NCBI RefSeq assembly: GCF_013328345.1
Contig: NZ_JABULX010000010.1
Span: 1 to 64,000, forward strand
DNA from: Marinifaba aquimaris
Lineage (GTDB): Bacteria > Pseudomonadota > Gammaproteobacteria > Enterobacterales > Alteromonadaceae
Direction: 5' to 3'
Length of the DNA stretch: 64,000 nt
Position numbers and translations under genes: made by a program. The notes under the pieces are model-generated. The model made no database searches and had not been told where the DNA came from. It saw only the letters and a list, made by a program, of their open reading frames with translations. Positions 38,656 through 48,652 of this stretch are shown here, in pieces. Positions within the stretch are counted from its first letter, which is position 1; the number at the start of each line of letters is the position of its first letter.

Positions 38656-40416
38656 GTGTTTAAACTTTTCATCCCCTTGATATTAATGGCATTTCTAAAT
38701 TCTGCTTGTGGTGGGGGGGGGAGTAGTTCCAGTTCTGTAGCTGCAACGGAGCCTGCTATAAAAGACGCAGATACACCAACTGAAACAGAAAGACTGTTCG
38801 AAGTAAAAATAACGGCCCCTTCCGTTGTAAAAAGCAATCAAACATTTAGTTTTAATTTAGCTTCCGATAACCTTGATGCTATTAACAAGATAGAAGTTCA
38901 GCACGACTATATTTTACCCATCAACATTAATGTAGAGGCTAATGATGAGGTAAGGGTTACTATTCCAGAAGCATATATGGAACAAGTAATTCAATTCGAC
39001 TTTTCTATTTCAAACCATCAAAGTGAAATTATTGAGCAAACTCATTTAATCTCTGTGATACCGAATGATAAACCCAAAATTACTGTAAAATCGAATACTG
39101 AATCGTACCTAGATCAACTACCTTTTACACTTGAGTTACTTGCTGAAGATGAGGATGAAATCATAGCTTATGAAGTTTCGTCCAAAAAGCCAATTTCCAT
39201 AGAAAAAATAGAAGAAAATATATTTCAAATATCTAATTACACTGACAATTTAAATCTAATAGTAAAAGTTACCGATAAATTTGGAGCCTCGACTGAACTA
39301 CACCATCACATTCAAACTGTTGAACCTCCGGGAGTATACATTTCTGGGCAAACAGGTGTGATGCCCAATAAAAGATATTATTACCACATAGAAGCACTAG
39401 ATGATTCGGTATTCACAGTAGAAAACTGGATGCTAGATACTAATGAATATTCAATTATTGAGACAGGTAATGATTTTATAATTTTAGAGTTTAAAAGCTC
39501 TGATATAGAAAAGGACATCACTTTAACAGCACAACTTTCATCAACTGAACAGGGTACAGAAAATCTATCAAAAAAGATTAAGCTCTTGCCATCACTTACT
39601 TATAAGTTAGAGCCACTATATAGTCTACCAAACCCAGTAACTCCTCCTAATTTAGATATCAACCAAGATGGATTGAATGAAATAGTGACATTTGAAAATG
39701 GTAATATTTACGTTTCATTTAGTGTACAAAACGGTGAGTATGAGCAGAGCATACACGCAGGAAAGCTGACTTTGCATAATAAAGATTGGGGGTTAGCAAG
39801 TGACTTCCTTACAGGGAGCGAACTCACAGCAAAAGAACTTTTCGATATGAACAATGACGGCATAGCCGATCTTTTGTTTGAAGGAAAGCTCGCAAGTAAC
39901 CCAGGTTCAGTCATCCCCTTACCAGTTTTAGGCTGGGTAAAAGGTTTAGAAAATAAAATGCACTTCGCTGGTGATTACCTGTTACCTAGCGATAATATTG
40001 CTAGCTACATCGTATACAGTAATCTCAATGGTGACAGCTTTAATGACGCCATCTATTTAAAGAGTTTACCTTATCCTACGGGTCCGTTTTCGCAATCTTG
40101 GCAGGGCTTGTGCTGTAATAAACTTGTGCACTTCGATGAAAGCTACATTGAGGCAATTGCAATCATTAGAAATGATTTAGGTCGTTTCTTACTGTCATTA
40201 TATTCTGAAAGTAGTGACTACTTCTCCGCAACGAAACAATGGATCAAAGTAAATAAATATAACTCGGATAACTCAGAGTTTGAGCAAGAAAAAATCATTG
40301 AATTAAATACGGATAGCCGAATAAGAACTATTGACGTTTTAGACATCAACCAAGATGGTTTAAATGAAATAGTATTATCGCTAAGTAATAACGAAAAACT
40401 CCTACTCACCTTTTAA
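38656..40416 (+). CDS. lipoprotein with FG-GAP/VCBS-like calcium-type repeats
   Basis: The function is not recognised. The 586-residue product has a lipoprotein signal (lipobox NSAC, Cys18) and a Gly/Ser linker. An Ig/cadherin-like beta-rich region (about 45-320) follows. The C-terminal part has repeated DxNxDGxxE/D motifs (DINQDGLNEI near 334, DMNNDGIADL near 397, LNGDSFNDA, DINQDGLNEI near 568), as in integrin-type propeller blades. Start is GTG with AAGGAA upstream. It is probably displayed on the envelope. Its place among glycan genes hints at sugar or matrix binding. Confidence 0.75.
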   Translation: MFKLFIPLILMAFLNSACGGGGSSSSSVAATEPAIKDADTPTETERLFEVKITAPSVVKSNQTFSFNLASDNLDAINKIEVQHDYILPININVEANDEVRVTIPEAYMEQVIQFDFSISNHQSEIIEQTHLISVIPNDKPKITVKSNTESYLDQLPFTLELLAEDEDEIIAYEVSSKKPISIEKIEENIFQISNYTDNLNLIVKVTDKFGASTELHHHIQTVEPPGVYISGQTGVMPNKRYYYHIEALDDSVFTVENWMLDTNEYSIIETGNDFIILEFKSSDIEKDITLTAQLSSTEQGTENLSKKIKLLPSLTYKLEPLYSLPNPVTPPNLDINQDGLNEIVTFENGNIYVSFSVQNGEYEQSIHAGKLTLHNKDWGLASDFLTGSELTAKELFDMNNDGIADLLFEGKLASNPGSVIPLPVLGWVKGLENKMHFAGDYLLPSDNIASYIVYSNLNGDSFNDAIYLKSLPYPTGPFSQSWQGLCCNKLVHFDESYIEAIAIIRNDLGRFLLSLYSESSDYFSATKQWIKVNKYNSDNSEFEQEKIIELNTDSRIRTIDVLDINQDGLNEIVLSLSNNEKLLLTF

Positions 40417-40589
40417 AACATTATGTGAATTTCTGCCAGGGGAACATACAGACTGCATTATTAACTATCAAATTCAACATTTAGATTTGGTAAGTTAATA
40501 GTACTCTTTACTAACTAGTGAATACCTATTAGAAATTTATAAAATATGTTAATTTCAAAACATTGAAATACAGAATTTAAGTTAATATT

Positions 40590-41537
40590 TTGAACATTTT
40601 AACCATTACCAATATGTGGCCAAGTGAAGCATCACCTTGGCTTGGTACTTTTGTTAAACAACAAGTCTCATCCATAAAAGAAACTGGAATTGATAATGAA
40701 GTTATTAATATTCGTTCAAAAAAATCTGGGGGTAACAACTTCAGCTATATTATCGCATTTTTTAAAATTTTCATTATCGCATTCAGGAGTAAATACCAAA
40801 TAATTCACCTTCAGCACTGGATATGCTGGTTACTTTGCAGTGGCATTTTTTGGAAGAAAAAAGTTTATACTGTCCATGAAGGAGAGTTTTTTTTAGGTGG
40901 ATATCGGAAGTTTTTTATAAGTTTAGCTATAAAGTATTGTGACGCGGTAATCTTCGTCAACCACAAAATGTACCAAATTTATAAAAAAAAATACCCTTCT
41001 AAACTAATTAGGTTCATCCCTTGCGGAGTTGACACTAAAGCATTTTCACCTCAAAACAGCACTAAGGCTAAAAAGCATTTATCTCTTGATAGCAATTCAC
41101 GCTACTTATTTTTTCCAGCTAGCCCCAATAGATTAGAAAAAAATGCGCAACTTCTCCAACAGTGGGATGAAGAATTAAATGACAAAAGATATAAAATACT
41201 GTGGGGGGGAAGTATTTCATACCAAGACATGCCGCACTATATGAACGCTTGTGACGTTCTAATTACTCTAAGTCATTACGAATCAGATGGCATGGTTGTA
41301 AAAGAGTCCCTGGCATGTGGCAAGCCCGTTATATCAACTGATGTTGGAAATTCTCGACGGTATATTTCATCGTCTAACAAGGGTAAGATCATCGAGCCGA
41401 ATTTATCGGCTTTAAATCAAGCTATAAATCAAATACCCACTCAAAATACGGTAGCTTCTTTGCTAGAATCCGAATATAAATTAAATTGTACAGCAGAGAA
41501 AGTTGTTCACCTATACCGAGAGGTTTTGATAAAGTAG
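40590..41537 (+). CDS. glycosyltransferase family 4
   Basis: This 315-residue GT-B enzyme starts NILTITNMWPSEASPWLGTFV after a TTG codon, as typical GT4 enzymes do. The conserved C-domain block ESDGMVVKESLACGKPVISTDVG is at about 231-253. It is short for the family and has an HLQHWICWLLCSGI segment that may touch the membrane. The next gene starts on the last base of its stop (TAGTG), so the two are co-translated. Confidence 0.86.
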   Translation: MNILTITNMWPSEASPWLGTFVKQQVSSIKETGIDNEVINIRSKKSGGNNFSYIIAFFKIFIIAFRSKYQIIHLQHWICWLLCSGIFWKKKVYTVHEGEFFLGGYRKFFISLAIKYCDAVIFVNHKMYQIYKKKYPSKLIRFIPCGVDTKAFSPQNSTKAKKHLSLDSNSRYLFFPASPNRLEKNAQLLQQWDEELNDKRYKILWGGSISYQDMPHYMNACDVLITLSHYESDGMVVKESLACGKPVISTDVGNSRRYISSSNKGKIIEPNLSALNQAINQIPTQNTVASLLESEYKLNCTAEKVVHLYREVLIK

Positions 41538-42271
41538 TGTCAGATAAAATACCAGAGTGTTTTGGGATCTCGTTTGCAGCTTTTAACGAAGAGCTAGCCC
41601 ACTATTACACTTTGAGAAAAGAGTTTGATCAAATCATAACGATTAATTCTGAATTCATCGTGAAGAATCATGAAGATAAAGAAAAGCTCAGAGATATTAT
41701 CAAAAACTCAGTCTGCACTATGGATGGACAAGTTCCACTATGGCTTGCCAAGATATTTGGACACAACACATCTCAATTAAAAAAAGTCACAGGTTCAGGG
41801 TACTCAAAAAAATTACTTACTTATTGCATAGACAATAACATCAAACTGTTTCTTCTTGGCGGTAAACCGAATTCTGTTGCAACAATTCTCAAAAACACCA
41901 ATAAGCCAGAAAATATATCAGGTTATTGCCCCGACTTCTCACCCTATCCCTTTACCGAATTGCACAACCAGAAAATTAAAGCTCAAATTAGCGCGTTTTC
42001 TCCTGATATTATCTTGGTCGGATTTGGAGCTGGGAAACAAGAGTACTGGATATCAGACCACAAAAACTTCCTGATTGAAAATGGAGTTAGAACGGCTATT
42101 GGTGTGGGGGGAACATTTGAAATGCTATCGGGAGAAATAAATAGAGCACCAAATTTTATACACAAAGCTGGATTTGAATCTATTTACAGGTTATTACAAG
42201 AACCCTCTCTTTTTAGGTTCAAACGTATTTTAAAATCATTCAAAGTATTTAGGTATATCAAGAAGAACTAG
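41537..42271 (+). CDS. WecG/TagA/CpsF family glycosyltransferase (GT26)
   Basis: Members transfer N-acetylmannosamine(uronic acid) or related sugars to polyprenyl-PP-GlcNAc. The GTG at 41537 gives 244 residues, the usual length. Earlier in-frame codons lie inside the preceding gene. Landmarks are TMDGQVPLWLAKIFG (about 57-71, DG pair), VGFGAGKQEYWI (about 157-168) and IGVGGTFEMLSGEINRAP (about 184-201). It fits a second-sugar step after WecA. No wecB/wecC genes for ManNAcA synthesis are present in the window. Confidence 0.88.
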   Translation: MSDKIPECFGISFAAFNEELAHYYTLRKEFDQIITINSEFIVKNHEDKEKLRDIIKNSVCTMDGQVPLWLAKIFGHNTSQLKKVTGSGYSKKLLTYCIDNNIKLFLLGGKPNSVATILKNTNKPENISGYCPDFSPYPFTELHNQKIKAQISAFSPDIILVGFGAGKQEYWISDHKNFLIENGVRTAIGVGGTFEMLSGEINRAPNFIHKAGFESIYRLLQEPSLFRFKRILKSFKVFRYIKKN

Positions 42272-42272
42272 C

Positions 42273-43139
42273 CTACTTTTTAAGCTTAAGCCTCAGATCT
42301 GCCAAAGCAGGGAAAAGGCAACGTAACCAGTACTTTATAACCTTTTCTCTAACAGGGCTGTTTAGTAAAGTAAGAACACTAAAAAAGCTAATTTTTTCTC
42401 CTGCCGCTTCTGCTATCTGAAAGGCTAAAGCCTTTTTATGCTTATCTTCCATGTACTTTTTATATTTTTTTTCAAATTGAAAATAACCTTTAACCCTTTT
42501 AGGGTTGTCAGAAATGCGCCCCGCCCCATGATGAGTGTCAATAACATAATCACATTTATCCAATCTTATTGCACTGCCATATTCTATAATAAGACGAGTC
42601 CAAAGCTCCCAATCTTGACATGCAACAAATCTCTCATCATAACCACCAACAGCTAATAAACGTTCTTTTTTAATCAAAACTTGATTTGAAGCATGATTAC
42701 AATACAGCTGAGAGTCTAAATCAATAATCATCTTGGTATTGTAAATAGGGCGTTTGACTTTACCGTAATCCCAAAAACAACCACTACAGGCAAAAGCATA
42801 ATTATCAGAGTAGCCTTCCATCAAATGCTTTAAACGATCAGGTAAAAAATAATCATCATCATCTAGACCGGTTACATAATCACCTTGAGCATGCTGTAAT
42901 GCAAAGTTTCTCGCAGCGGGTGCTCCTTTGGATTCATCAAAACGAAAATAATGAACCCTACTATCTTTAGTAGCAATTTTATTAATAACTTCAGGTGTAT
43001 CATCAGTAGAAGCATCATCGACGATAATGACCTCGATATTTTGGTAAGACTGAGATAACACACTATTTAAAGCTCTTTTTAATAGTCCACTTCGGTTTTT
43101 ACTCGGTATATAAACACTTATTAAGGGAAATTCGCTCAT
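42273..43139 (-). CDS. glycosyltransferase family 2
   Basis: This 288-residue GT-A enzyme has VYIPSKNRSGLLKRALNSVLSQSY (about 9-32), IVDDASTDDTP (about 39-49), and GLDDDDYF with the metal-binding DxD (about 91-98). CQDWELWTRLI near 190 carries the probable catalytic acid. It is the last gene of the Wzz-to-GT2 minus-strand run, one base from the convergent WecG-like gene. Donor unknown. Confidence 0.92.
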   Translation of the reverse strand: MSEFPLISVYIPSKNRSGLLKRALNSVLSQSYQNIEVIIVDDASTDDTPEVINKIATKDSRVHYFRFDESKGAPAARNFALQHAQGDYVTGLDDDDYFLPDRLKHLMEGYSDNYAFACSGCFWDYGKVKRPIYNTKMIIDLDSQLYCNHASNQVLIKKERLLAVGGYDERFVACQDWELWTRLIIEYGSAIRLDKCDYVIDTHHGAGRISDNPKRVKGYFQFEKKYKKYMEDKHKKALAFQIAEAAGEKISFFSVLTLLNSPVREKVIKYWLRCLFPALADLRLKLKK

Positions 43140-44417
43140 TTATAATCCTATAGGCTTATTAACTTTTTTGATAAAGATAAGCCCATTTAAAAGCCCCCAA
43201 ATTAACCCTAACATACCAGACATCATAATATGGCCACTTAAAATAGAGAGTAAAATTAGTATCAGGTTAACCAGAATGATGATCGGCGGAAGATATTTAT
43301 CCGTTTTTAGCACGGACAACGCAGTAACAGTCATAATTATAATAAATGCGTATGAGGCTGTAAGGCCAATTAACCCGTAGTATGCAAATAAGTCAACGGG
43401 GTCAACTTCTGCAGAATACTTTGTTGCGAAAAAGTCTGATATACCAACGGCCCCAATACCAAAGAGGTATTCAAAACCTGAGGCAACAGACATAAAAGCG
43501 CTGAGAATAGCTTCAGAGAACTCAACTCGCCCAGATAAAATAAGGTGTAAAATACCTCTTTCATTTAAAATAAAATGCATTTTGTCGTATAGGCCTACAG
43601 CTTCTAAGAACTCAATAATAAAAACGACCAATAGCAAGGAAAGTACAGAAATTGGGACGAATAACTTAAGTTTCAATTTGGTGAAACGAAATATGTTCTT
43701 TCTTTCATTAAATAGCGGTATCGCAAAAATTAATAGTAACGATGCAATCATTGCCGATTTAGTCGCAATTAAGGCTCCGGAAATAAAAGTAGCAATAGCC
43801 ATGAAAAAGAAGTGTAATTTATTTTTATTCCAAAAGTAATGAAGCACAAAACCAAAAAGTAAGATAAAGCAGCCACCGAATTCATTACCCGCGGTATAAA
43901 AACCGTTTATTCCAATTCCTTCATCATCTACTCCACCACTTGCGTAACTCGGATAACCAAACCCCATCACACCGATAATTAAATTAAATACGATTGCACC
44001 AAAGTTAATCCAGAGCGCTCTAAGGCCATACTTTCCTAGCAAGTTTGGCGCGACTTCTGCAAGAGTTTTGCAGTAACAAAATACAATAAAGGGAGTTAGA
44101 ATTTTGACAACATTGCCGAAATCTTTTACGTAGAAACTTATTTTGGGACTAGTTAAAAAATAACTTGATGGGCCGAGTAACAATAGAAACATGGCTAGCA
44201 TAATAGCCAACATCAACTTGTGATTATGCTCTCCAACCACATATAACATACACAATACAAGTGGCAGCTTATATAATAAAGATAGCTTAATATTGGATAT
44301 ACCATAAAGTTGGACCATCCCGGTTAAAGCATCTATCCAAAGGGTAAAAGATAACAGTAAAAAAATAACTTGATTTAATGTTATCCAGTGAGGAGGTTTA
44401 GCTTGCTCTATGTACAT
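43140..44417 (-). CDS. O-antigen/polysaccharide polymerase (Wzy-like) membrane protein
   Basis: The 425-residue protein has about eleven to twelve hydrophobic helices and a large periplasmic loop in the second half (about 260-330), as Wzy polymerases and O-antigen ligases do. Sequence motifs in this class are weak, so the call rests on topology and position between acyltransferase and GT2 genes, with Wzz and Wzx in the same run. A WaaL-like ligase is the alternative. Confidence 0.75.
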   Translation of the reverse strand: MYIEQAKPPHWITLNQVIFLLLSFTLWIDALTGMVQLYGISNIKLSLLYKLPLVLCMLYVVGEHNHKLMLAIMLAMFLLLLGPSSYFLTSPKISFYVKDFGNVVKILTPFIVFCYCKTLAEVAPNLLGKYGLRALWINFGAIVFNLIIGVMGFGYPSYASGGVDDEGIGINGFYTAGNEFGGCFILLFGFVLHYFWNKNKLHFFFMAIATFISGALIATKSAMIASLLLIFAIPLFNERKNIFRFTKLKLKLFVPISVLSLLLVVFIIEFLEAVGLYDKMHFILNERGILHLILSGRVEFSEAILSAFMSVASGFEYLFGIGAVGISDFFATKYSAEVDPVDLFAYYGLIGLTASYAFIIIMTVTALSVLKTDKYLPPIIILVNLILILLSILSGHIMMSGMLGLIWGLLNGLIFIKKVNKPIGL

Positions 44418-44971
44418 TAAAATCGCTCAGGGTGTCTTTCATACAGACGTCGATAATTTTCGATATAATCATCAAGCGGCTTGATAATTTTGGCTGGGTT
44501 ACCTGCTACAACAACATTATCGGGTATATCTTTACAAACAACACTACCTGCCCCAATAACAACATTAGAACCGACTTTAACCCCAGGCAAAACGATCGAA
44601 TTCCAACCGATAAAAACATTATCACCTATTTTAATAGTTTTTCTGTATGAATTACGGCTTTTGGGTAAATAAGAAAACTCACGGTTGATAAGTTCAGGGA
44701 GAAATAAAGTAGGTGATGCATCATGGGCTAACAAAGTAACCCCTGTTAAAGTACAATTTCGTCCAATAATGAATTTATCACCTTTACTACTTGAAGACAG
44801 AGTGCAATTAATTAGCAGCGTATTGTCTCCAATACTCGCACCTGATTTTTTGTGTTTAGCAATAATACATTTGTAACCATATTCGGCTTCTATGTCTTTT
44901 AACCATGGAATAGAACCTCGAATAATAATGTTCAACACTTTAATAGCCAGATAAATAAGCCTACTTTTCAT
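44417..44971 (-). CDS. left-handed beta-helix (hexapeptide repeat) acyltransferase
   Basis: The 184-residue product has hexapeptide repeats ([53 protein letters not shown]). The acetyltransferase ending [15 protein letters not shown] follows (about 150-164). A probable catalytic His lies in LLAHDASP. It most likely O-acetylates a glycan residue. The stop shares a base with the polymerase start and the gene overlaps the upstream GT4 by 11 nt. Confidence 0.88.
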   Translation of the reverse strand: MKSRLIYLAIKVLNIIIRGSIPWLKDIEAEYGYKCIIAKHKKSGASIGDNTLLINCTLSSSSKGDKFIIGRNCTLTGVTLLAHDASPTLFLPELINREFSYLPKSRNSYRKTIKIGDNVFIGWNSIVLPGVKVGSNVVIGAGSVVCKDIPDNVVVAGNPAKIIKPLDDYIENYRRLYERHPERF

Positions 44972-46175
44972 TATTGAATACCTCTAATAAATCATTTGCG
45001 AGATTATTCCAACTAAAATGATCCTCGGCATGTATCCTAGCCATTGCCGATTTTTCACTCAATTCATCTGGTGACAAATCCAAGATCCGCTCAATTGAAT
45101 TTGCTAGTTCATCACTATTCGCTTGATTAACAAATAATGCACAATTTGAATTTAAAATTTCACGAGATGCAGTATTAACGTCATTAGATGGCTCAAATGC
45201 AATTACAGGTAAACCTGATGATAAAGCTTCTAGAATTGTTTGCCCCAAAGGCTCATAAATAGAAGACATGAGGAATGTATCAGCTGCTCGATAGTATTTT
45301 TCAGGCTCTAATGTTGAACCGATAAACTTTACTTGCCCCTCTAGACCAAGTTGTTCCACTAAATATTTGTAATTGTCGAGTAAAGGGCCATCACCCACAA
45401 TCCAAAGTTGATTATCTGTGCCTGTTTGCGAGCGAAAAGCATTAATAGCTAAATCAAAGCCTTTAGCTGCAACGCATCGACCCACACATAAAAAAACATG
45501 CCCTTTACAATTCAAACCTAGCGCATTTCGCTCAAGATTTTTTTGTTCTTTTGGCAAGGGATAAAAGCGATGACCATCAACTCCAGGCTTAGTGAGTAAT
45601 AGCTCTTTCTTTGGATTTATGACCGAATTCACTTGCTTAATCATGTTGTGGCTAAAAACAGCAAGTTGATCACTACTTTTTAACGCAAAGAATTGCAATA
45701 AGTAGTGGTAGTACCACCTCAAGTACCTTTTTAAGGAATAGCTACTCACATTTTTGCTAGCATTTTGAAACTTTACGACACCAGGCACAAGGTAGACAGT
45801 ATTTTTCCCTCCTGCCCATTTACAAAAAAGTTGGTTAAAGTGATAACGAGTGATAATCAACTCTGGCTGATATTTTTGTATTACTTTTTTATAAAGTGAT
45901 AGAGAGTTGAGAATGCCAGAGATAACTTTTGGTAATCTTACTTTGCCCAGATAATAAGGTTTGGTCATGCTATAACGATAAATCGTGATACCGTCAATCT
46001 CTTCCACATCTGCGAGTTTAGAGTTATCAGGTGAAATATCACTTACTACAATAACAGGCCACTTGCCTTGCTTTTTATATGCTTGAGATAAATGATATAG
46101 AGAGTTTTCAACACCACCAAAATGTGGGCGATAGAGGTTACTCGTTAGTAATATTACATCTTTATTTTGGGTCAT
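44961..46175 (-). CDS. glycosyltransferase family 4
   Basis: This 404-residue GT-B enzyme has [21 protein letters not shown] near the N-terminus, [16 protein letters not shown] near 230, and [23 protein letters not shown] (about 306-328). It overlaps the upstream GT4 gene by 14 nt. The overlap shows one tightly packed operon. Substrate unknown. Confidence 0.9.
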   Translation of the reverse strand: MTQNKDVILLTSNLYRPHFGGVENSLYHLSQAYKKQGKWPVIVVSDISPDNSKLADVEEIDGITIYRYSMTKPYYLGKVRLPKVISGILNSLSLYKKVIQKYQPELIITRYHFNQLFCKWAGGKNTVYLVPGVVKFQNASKNVSSYSLKRYLRWYYHYLLQFFALKSSDQLAVFSHNMIKQVNSVINPKKELLLTKPGVDGHRFYPLPKEQKNLERNALGLNCKGHVFLCVGRCVAAKGFDLAINAFRSQTGTDNQLWIVGDGPLLDNYKYLVEQLGLEGQVKFIGSTLEPEKYYRAADTFLMSSIYEPLGQTILEALSSGLPVIAFEPSNDVNTASREILNSNCALFVNQANSDELANSIERILDLSPDELSEKSAMARIHAEDHFSWNNLANDLLEVFNNEK

Positions 46176-47358
46176 ATATCAGAAACCGGGCGGTCGAAGG
46201 AAGTAATTTATTTATCAACTTATTGTAAGAATCCTCAATCATAGCAAGGTTTCGTCGCTGGCTAAACTTATCAGCTGCAAAAGCAGGGACTACATCATCC
46301 AAGATTTCATTTTTCTCAAAGTGCTGCTGAATAACATTTTGGATAGCAGGAGCATTTGCTTGTTCAAAAATATAGGCGTTTGGGGTCTTTATATCAGCGA
46401 CCACCTCAGGTAAACCGCCACTATTTGAAACAGCAACAGGGCAACCGCAAACTAAAGCTTCTAAAGCTGCAACTCCAAAAGACTCTTCTTGTTGAGTTTC
46501 TCTATCCCGTAAAGATGGCTGTATGTATAAAGAGTGCTCGCGAATTACTTCTGGAATTACAGCATGTTCTAAATAAGGGATAAAACTTACACAATCTTTA
46601 ACGAAGAGTTTTGTAGCAAGTCTTTTGCACGTTTCCAATTCAGGGCCCTGTCCGACTAATGTTAAACTCAGCTCAGGTATAACTTTTTTAGCATTAGCAA
46701 ATGCCTCAATAAGATAGGCCTGGCCTTTACATTTTATAAAGCGGCCGATACAAAGAATCTTGAAGTGATTAAGAGTATTACCCTTGCTCTTATCAAAAAA
46801 AATTGGGTTAAATGCATTATAAACAACTCGTATATTTTCTGGCTGTAAGCCTAACTTGGATACAGCTTGTTGCTTCAAAAATGCCGATGGAACAGTCCAA
46901 TATATCTGATGGCTTTGATTTGCAGTTGCTAAAGTAGGTCGATAACGTTTTGTAATAAGTGGCTCCATCGTGACATCAGAACCATGTAAAGATGCCAAAA
47001 TAGGAATATCCAAACCTAATTTATCTAAAATATGGATGACAGTCTTAATACCATGCCCGGTATGACAATGAATGACTTCGGGCTGATAACTTGAAAGTAA
47101 CTTTTTCCACTTTTTATAGTCTAAAAAAAGTGGCAGCCATTCTAAGCCAAATGCTAATTTTCGAGTAACTCTAGGATGAAAATCAAACCTCAGAGGTATC
47201 AAATCTAGGTTGGAAAATGGTCTTTCAGTGAGGTTTAATAACTGACTAGTTACTACTTTTACTTCAAGTTCGTCTTGCCTCGCTAGACCAGTAATTTGAT
47301 CATAAATAAACGTTTCAGACATTACGGAAAATTTAGGGGTATAGTGTAAAACTTTCAT
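46162..47358 (-). CDS. glycosyltransferase family 4 (exopolysaccharide type)
   Basis: This 398-residue GT-B enzyme starts MKVLHYTPKFSVMSETFIYDQ, which resembles WcaL/AmsK-type enzymes. It has HCHTGHGIKTV, SLHGSDVTMEP near 124, CIGRFIKCKGQAYLIEAF near 211 and EESFGVAALEALVCGCPVAVS near 300. It follows the flippase by one base. The exact sugar cannot be inferred. Confidence 0.9.
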   Translation of the reverse strand: MKVLHYTPKFSVMSETFIYDQITGLARQDELEVKVVTSQLLNLTERPFSNLDLIPLRFDFHPRVTRKLAFGLEWLPLFLDYKKWKKLLSSYQPEVIHCHTGHGIKTVIHILDKLGLDIPILASLHGSDVTMEPLITKRYRPTLATANQSHQIYWTVPSAFLKQQAVSKLGLQPENIRVVYNAFNPIFFDKSKGNTLNHFKILCIGRFIKCKGQAYLIEAFANAKKVIPELSLTLVGQGPELETCKRLATKLFVKDCVSFIPYLEHAVIPEVIREHSLYIQPSLRDRETQQEESFGVAALEALVCGCPVAVSNSGGLPEVVADIKTPNAYIFEQANAPAIQNVIQQHFEKNEILDDVVPAFAADKFSQRRNLAMIEDSYNKLINKLLPSTARFLIYDPK

Positions 47359-47359
47359 C

Positions 47360-48643
47360 CTAATATGCCTTAACTACAAATAACTGAGGTTTCACAATCA
47401 GCCATTTTAACAAAATAGTGATACTGTACTGGAGTAAAATTGCAAATATGATCCCCAGTAACTCCAAATTAGGCGCTAGCACAAGACAACCAACTACAAA
47501 GGCGATATTTGCTAAAGCAGTAATTAACAGTAATTTTTTTACATGGCCTAAAGCTAGAAATATAGGGTGAATGCCCAACATACAAACAGCCATTGCATGA
47601 ATAACCAAATAACTCGCAAACTCGATTTGATAATCGAGAAAAGTTTCATTAAATATAAGCGGTAGCCACCAAGGCATTGTTAAAGCTAATAATACAGAAG
47701 TAGGAATTGAAATAATAAACAACGATTTAGTTAGCTTTTTGAATATGAAAACGACTTTATCGGCAGCATTATCAGCTAGAGCTTTTGTTAATTCAGGGTA
47801 AATAACCTGAGTTATGGGGCTCGTAAACTTAGTTGTGATAGTTCCAACCTGTTTAATTACTTTATAAATACCAGAAGCTTCCACACTGGCTAAACTTCCC
47901 ACTAAAATGGTATCAAACTCCCTTACTGGCAAATCAACAATATTAGTTAAGTGAGTAAATAGGTTAAACTGCCAAAATGCTTTTTTATCTAAAGGTAAGT
48001 CATCTTTTAATTCACTATCATCGGCGATTCTATTATTTTTTAATACTTGAAAAGTCGCCATAGCTTGGATAAAGAAAACCCCAATCAATAAACATGAGAT
48101 ATTTGCAATAAAAAACCAAGTCACTTGAGTTCCATCGTTCAAGCAACCATAGATAACCGCTAATAAAAACAAGCCGCTGCCGATAACATATTGCAAAGCT
48201 AAAAGCTTAAACTTCTCAAAAAATCTTAGTAGTCCTATTGCCGTACTTACCTGATTCAACACGACAAAAATACTAGCCAACTGTATATAAGGTAAATAAC
48301 TAGCATCGAGCGACATTAAGTTTAAGTATACAGGTGCGAAAGAATAGGCAAATAATCCACCAACTAAACAACAAGTTAGGTCATATAAAACAACATGCTT
48401 AGTCAAAGTACTAAAATCACGTCTGTGAAAGGAGAGGTATTTGATATAGCCTTGCCAAGCTTGCGGATTGAAAAAAGCAGCCGTTACTACGACATAAGCC
48501 AATAACAATACATAGCTACCAAACTCGTTAGCAGATAAATACTTAGCTAGTAAAATAACAGAAAAAAAATTAGCTCCTGCAGCAAAAAGGTTGCTACCGA
48601 GTAAAACAGCAACCTGCTTTAAGAGTTTATTTATATTAACCAA
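47360..48643 (-). CDS. lipid-linked oligosaccharide flippase, Wzx-like (first of two)
   Basis: The 427-residue membrane protein has about twelve hydrophobic helices. It begins with LLKQVAVLLGSNLFAAGANFFSVILLAKYLSANEFG, the typical start of the polysaccharide transport (MOP) family. It would flip undecaprenyl-PP-linked repeat units to the periplasm for the Wzy-like polymerase in the same operon. It sits between Wzz (9 nt) and GT4. Confidence 0.87.
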   Translation of the reverse strand: MVNINKLLKQVAVLLGSNLFAAGANFFSVILLAKYLSANEFGSYVLLLAYVVVTAAFFNPQAWQGYIKYLSFHRRDFSTLTKHVVLYDLTCCLVGGLFAYSFAPVYLNLMSLDASYLPYIQLASIFVVLNQVSTAIGLLRFFEKFKLLALQYVIGSGLFLLAVIYGCLNDGTQVTWFFIANISCLLIGVFFIQAMATFQVLKNNRIADDSELKDDLPLDKKAFWQFNLFTHLTNIVDLPVREFDTILVGSLASVEASGIYKVIKQVGTITTKFTSPITQVIYPELTKALADNAADKVVFIFKKLTKSLFIISIPTSVLLALTMPWWLPLIFNETFLDYQIEFASYLVIHAMAVCMLGIHPIFLALGHVKKLLLITALANIAFVVGCLVLAPNLELLGIIFAILLQYSITILLKWLIVKPQLFVVKAY

Positions 48644-48652
48644 AGGGAAAAT

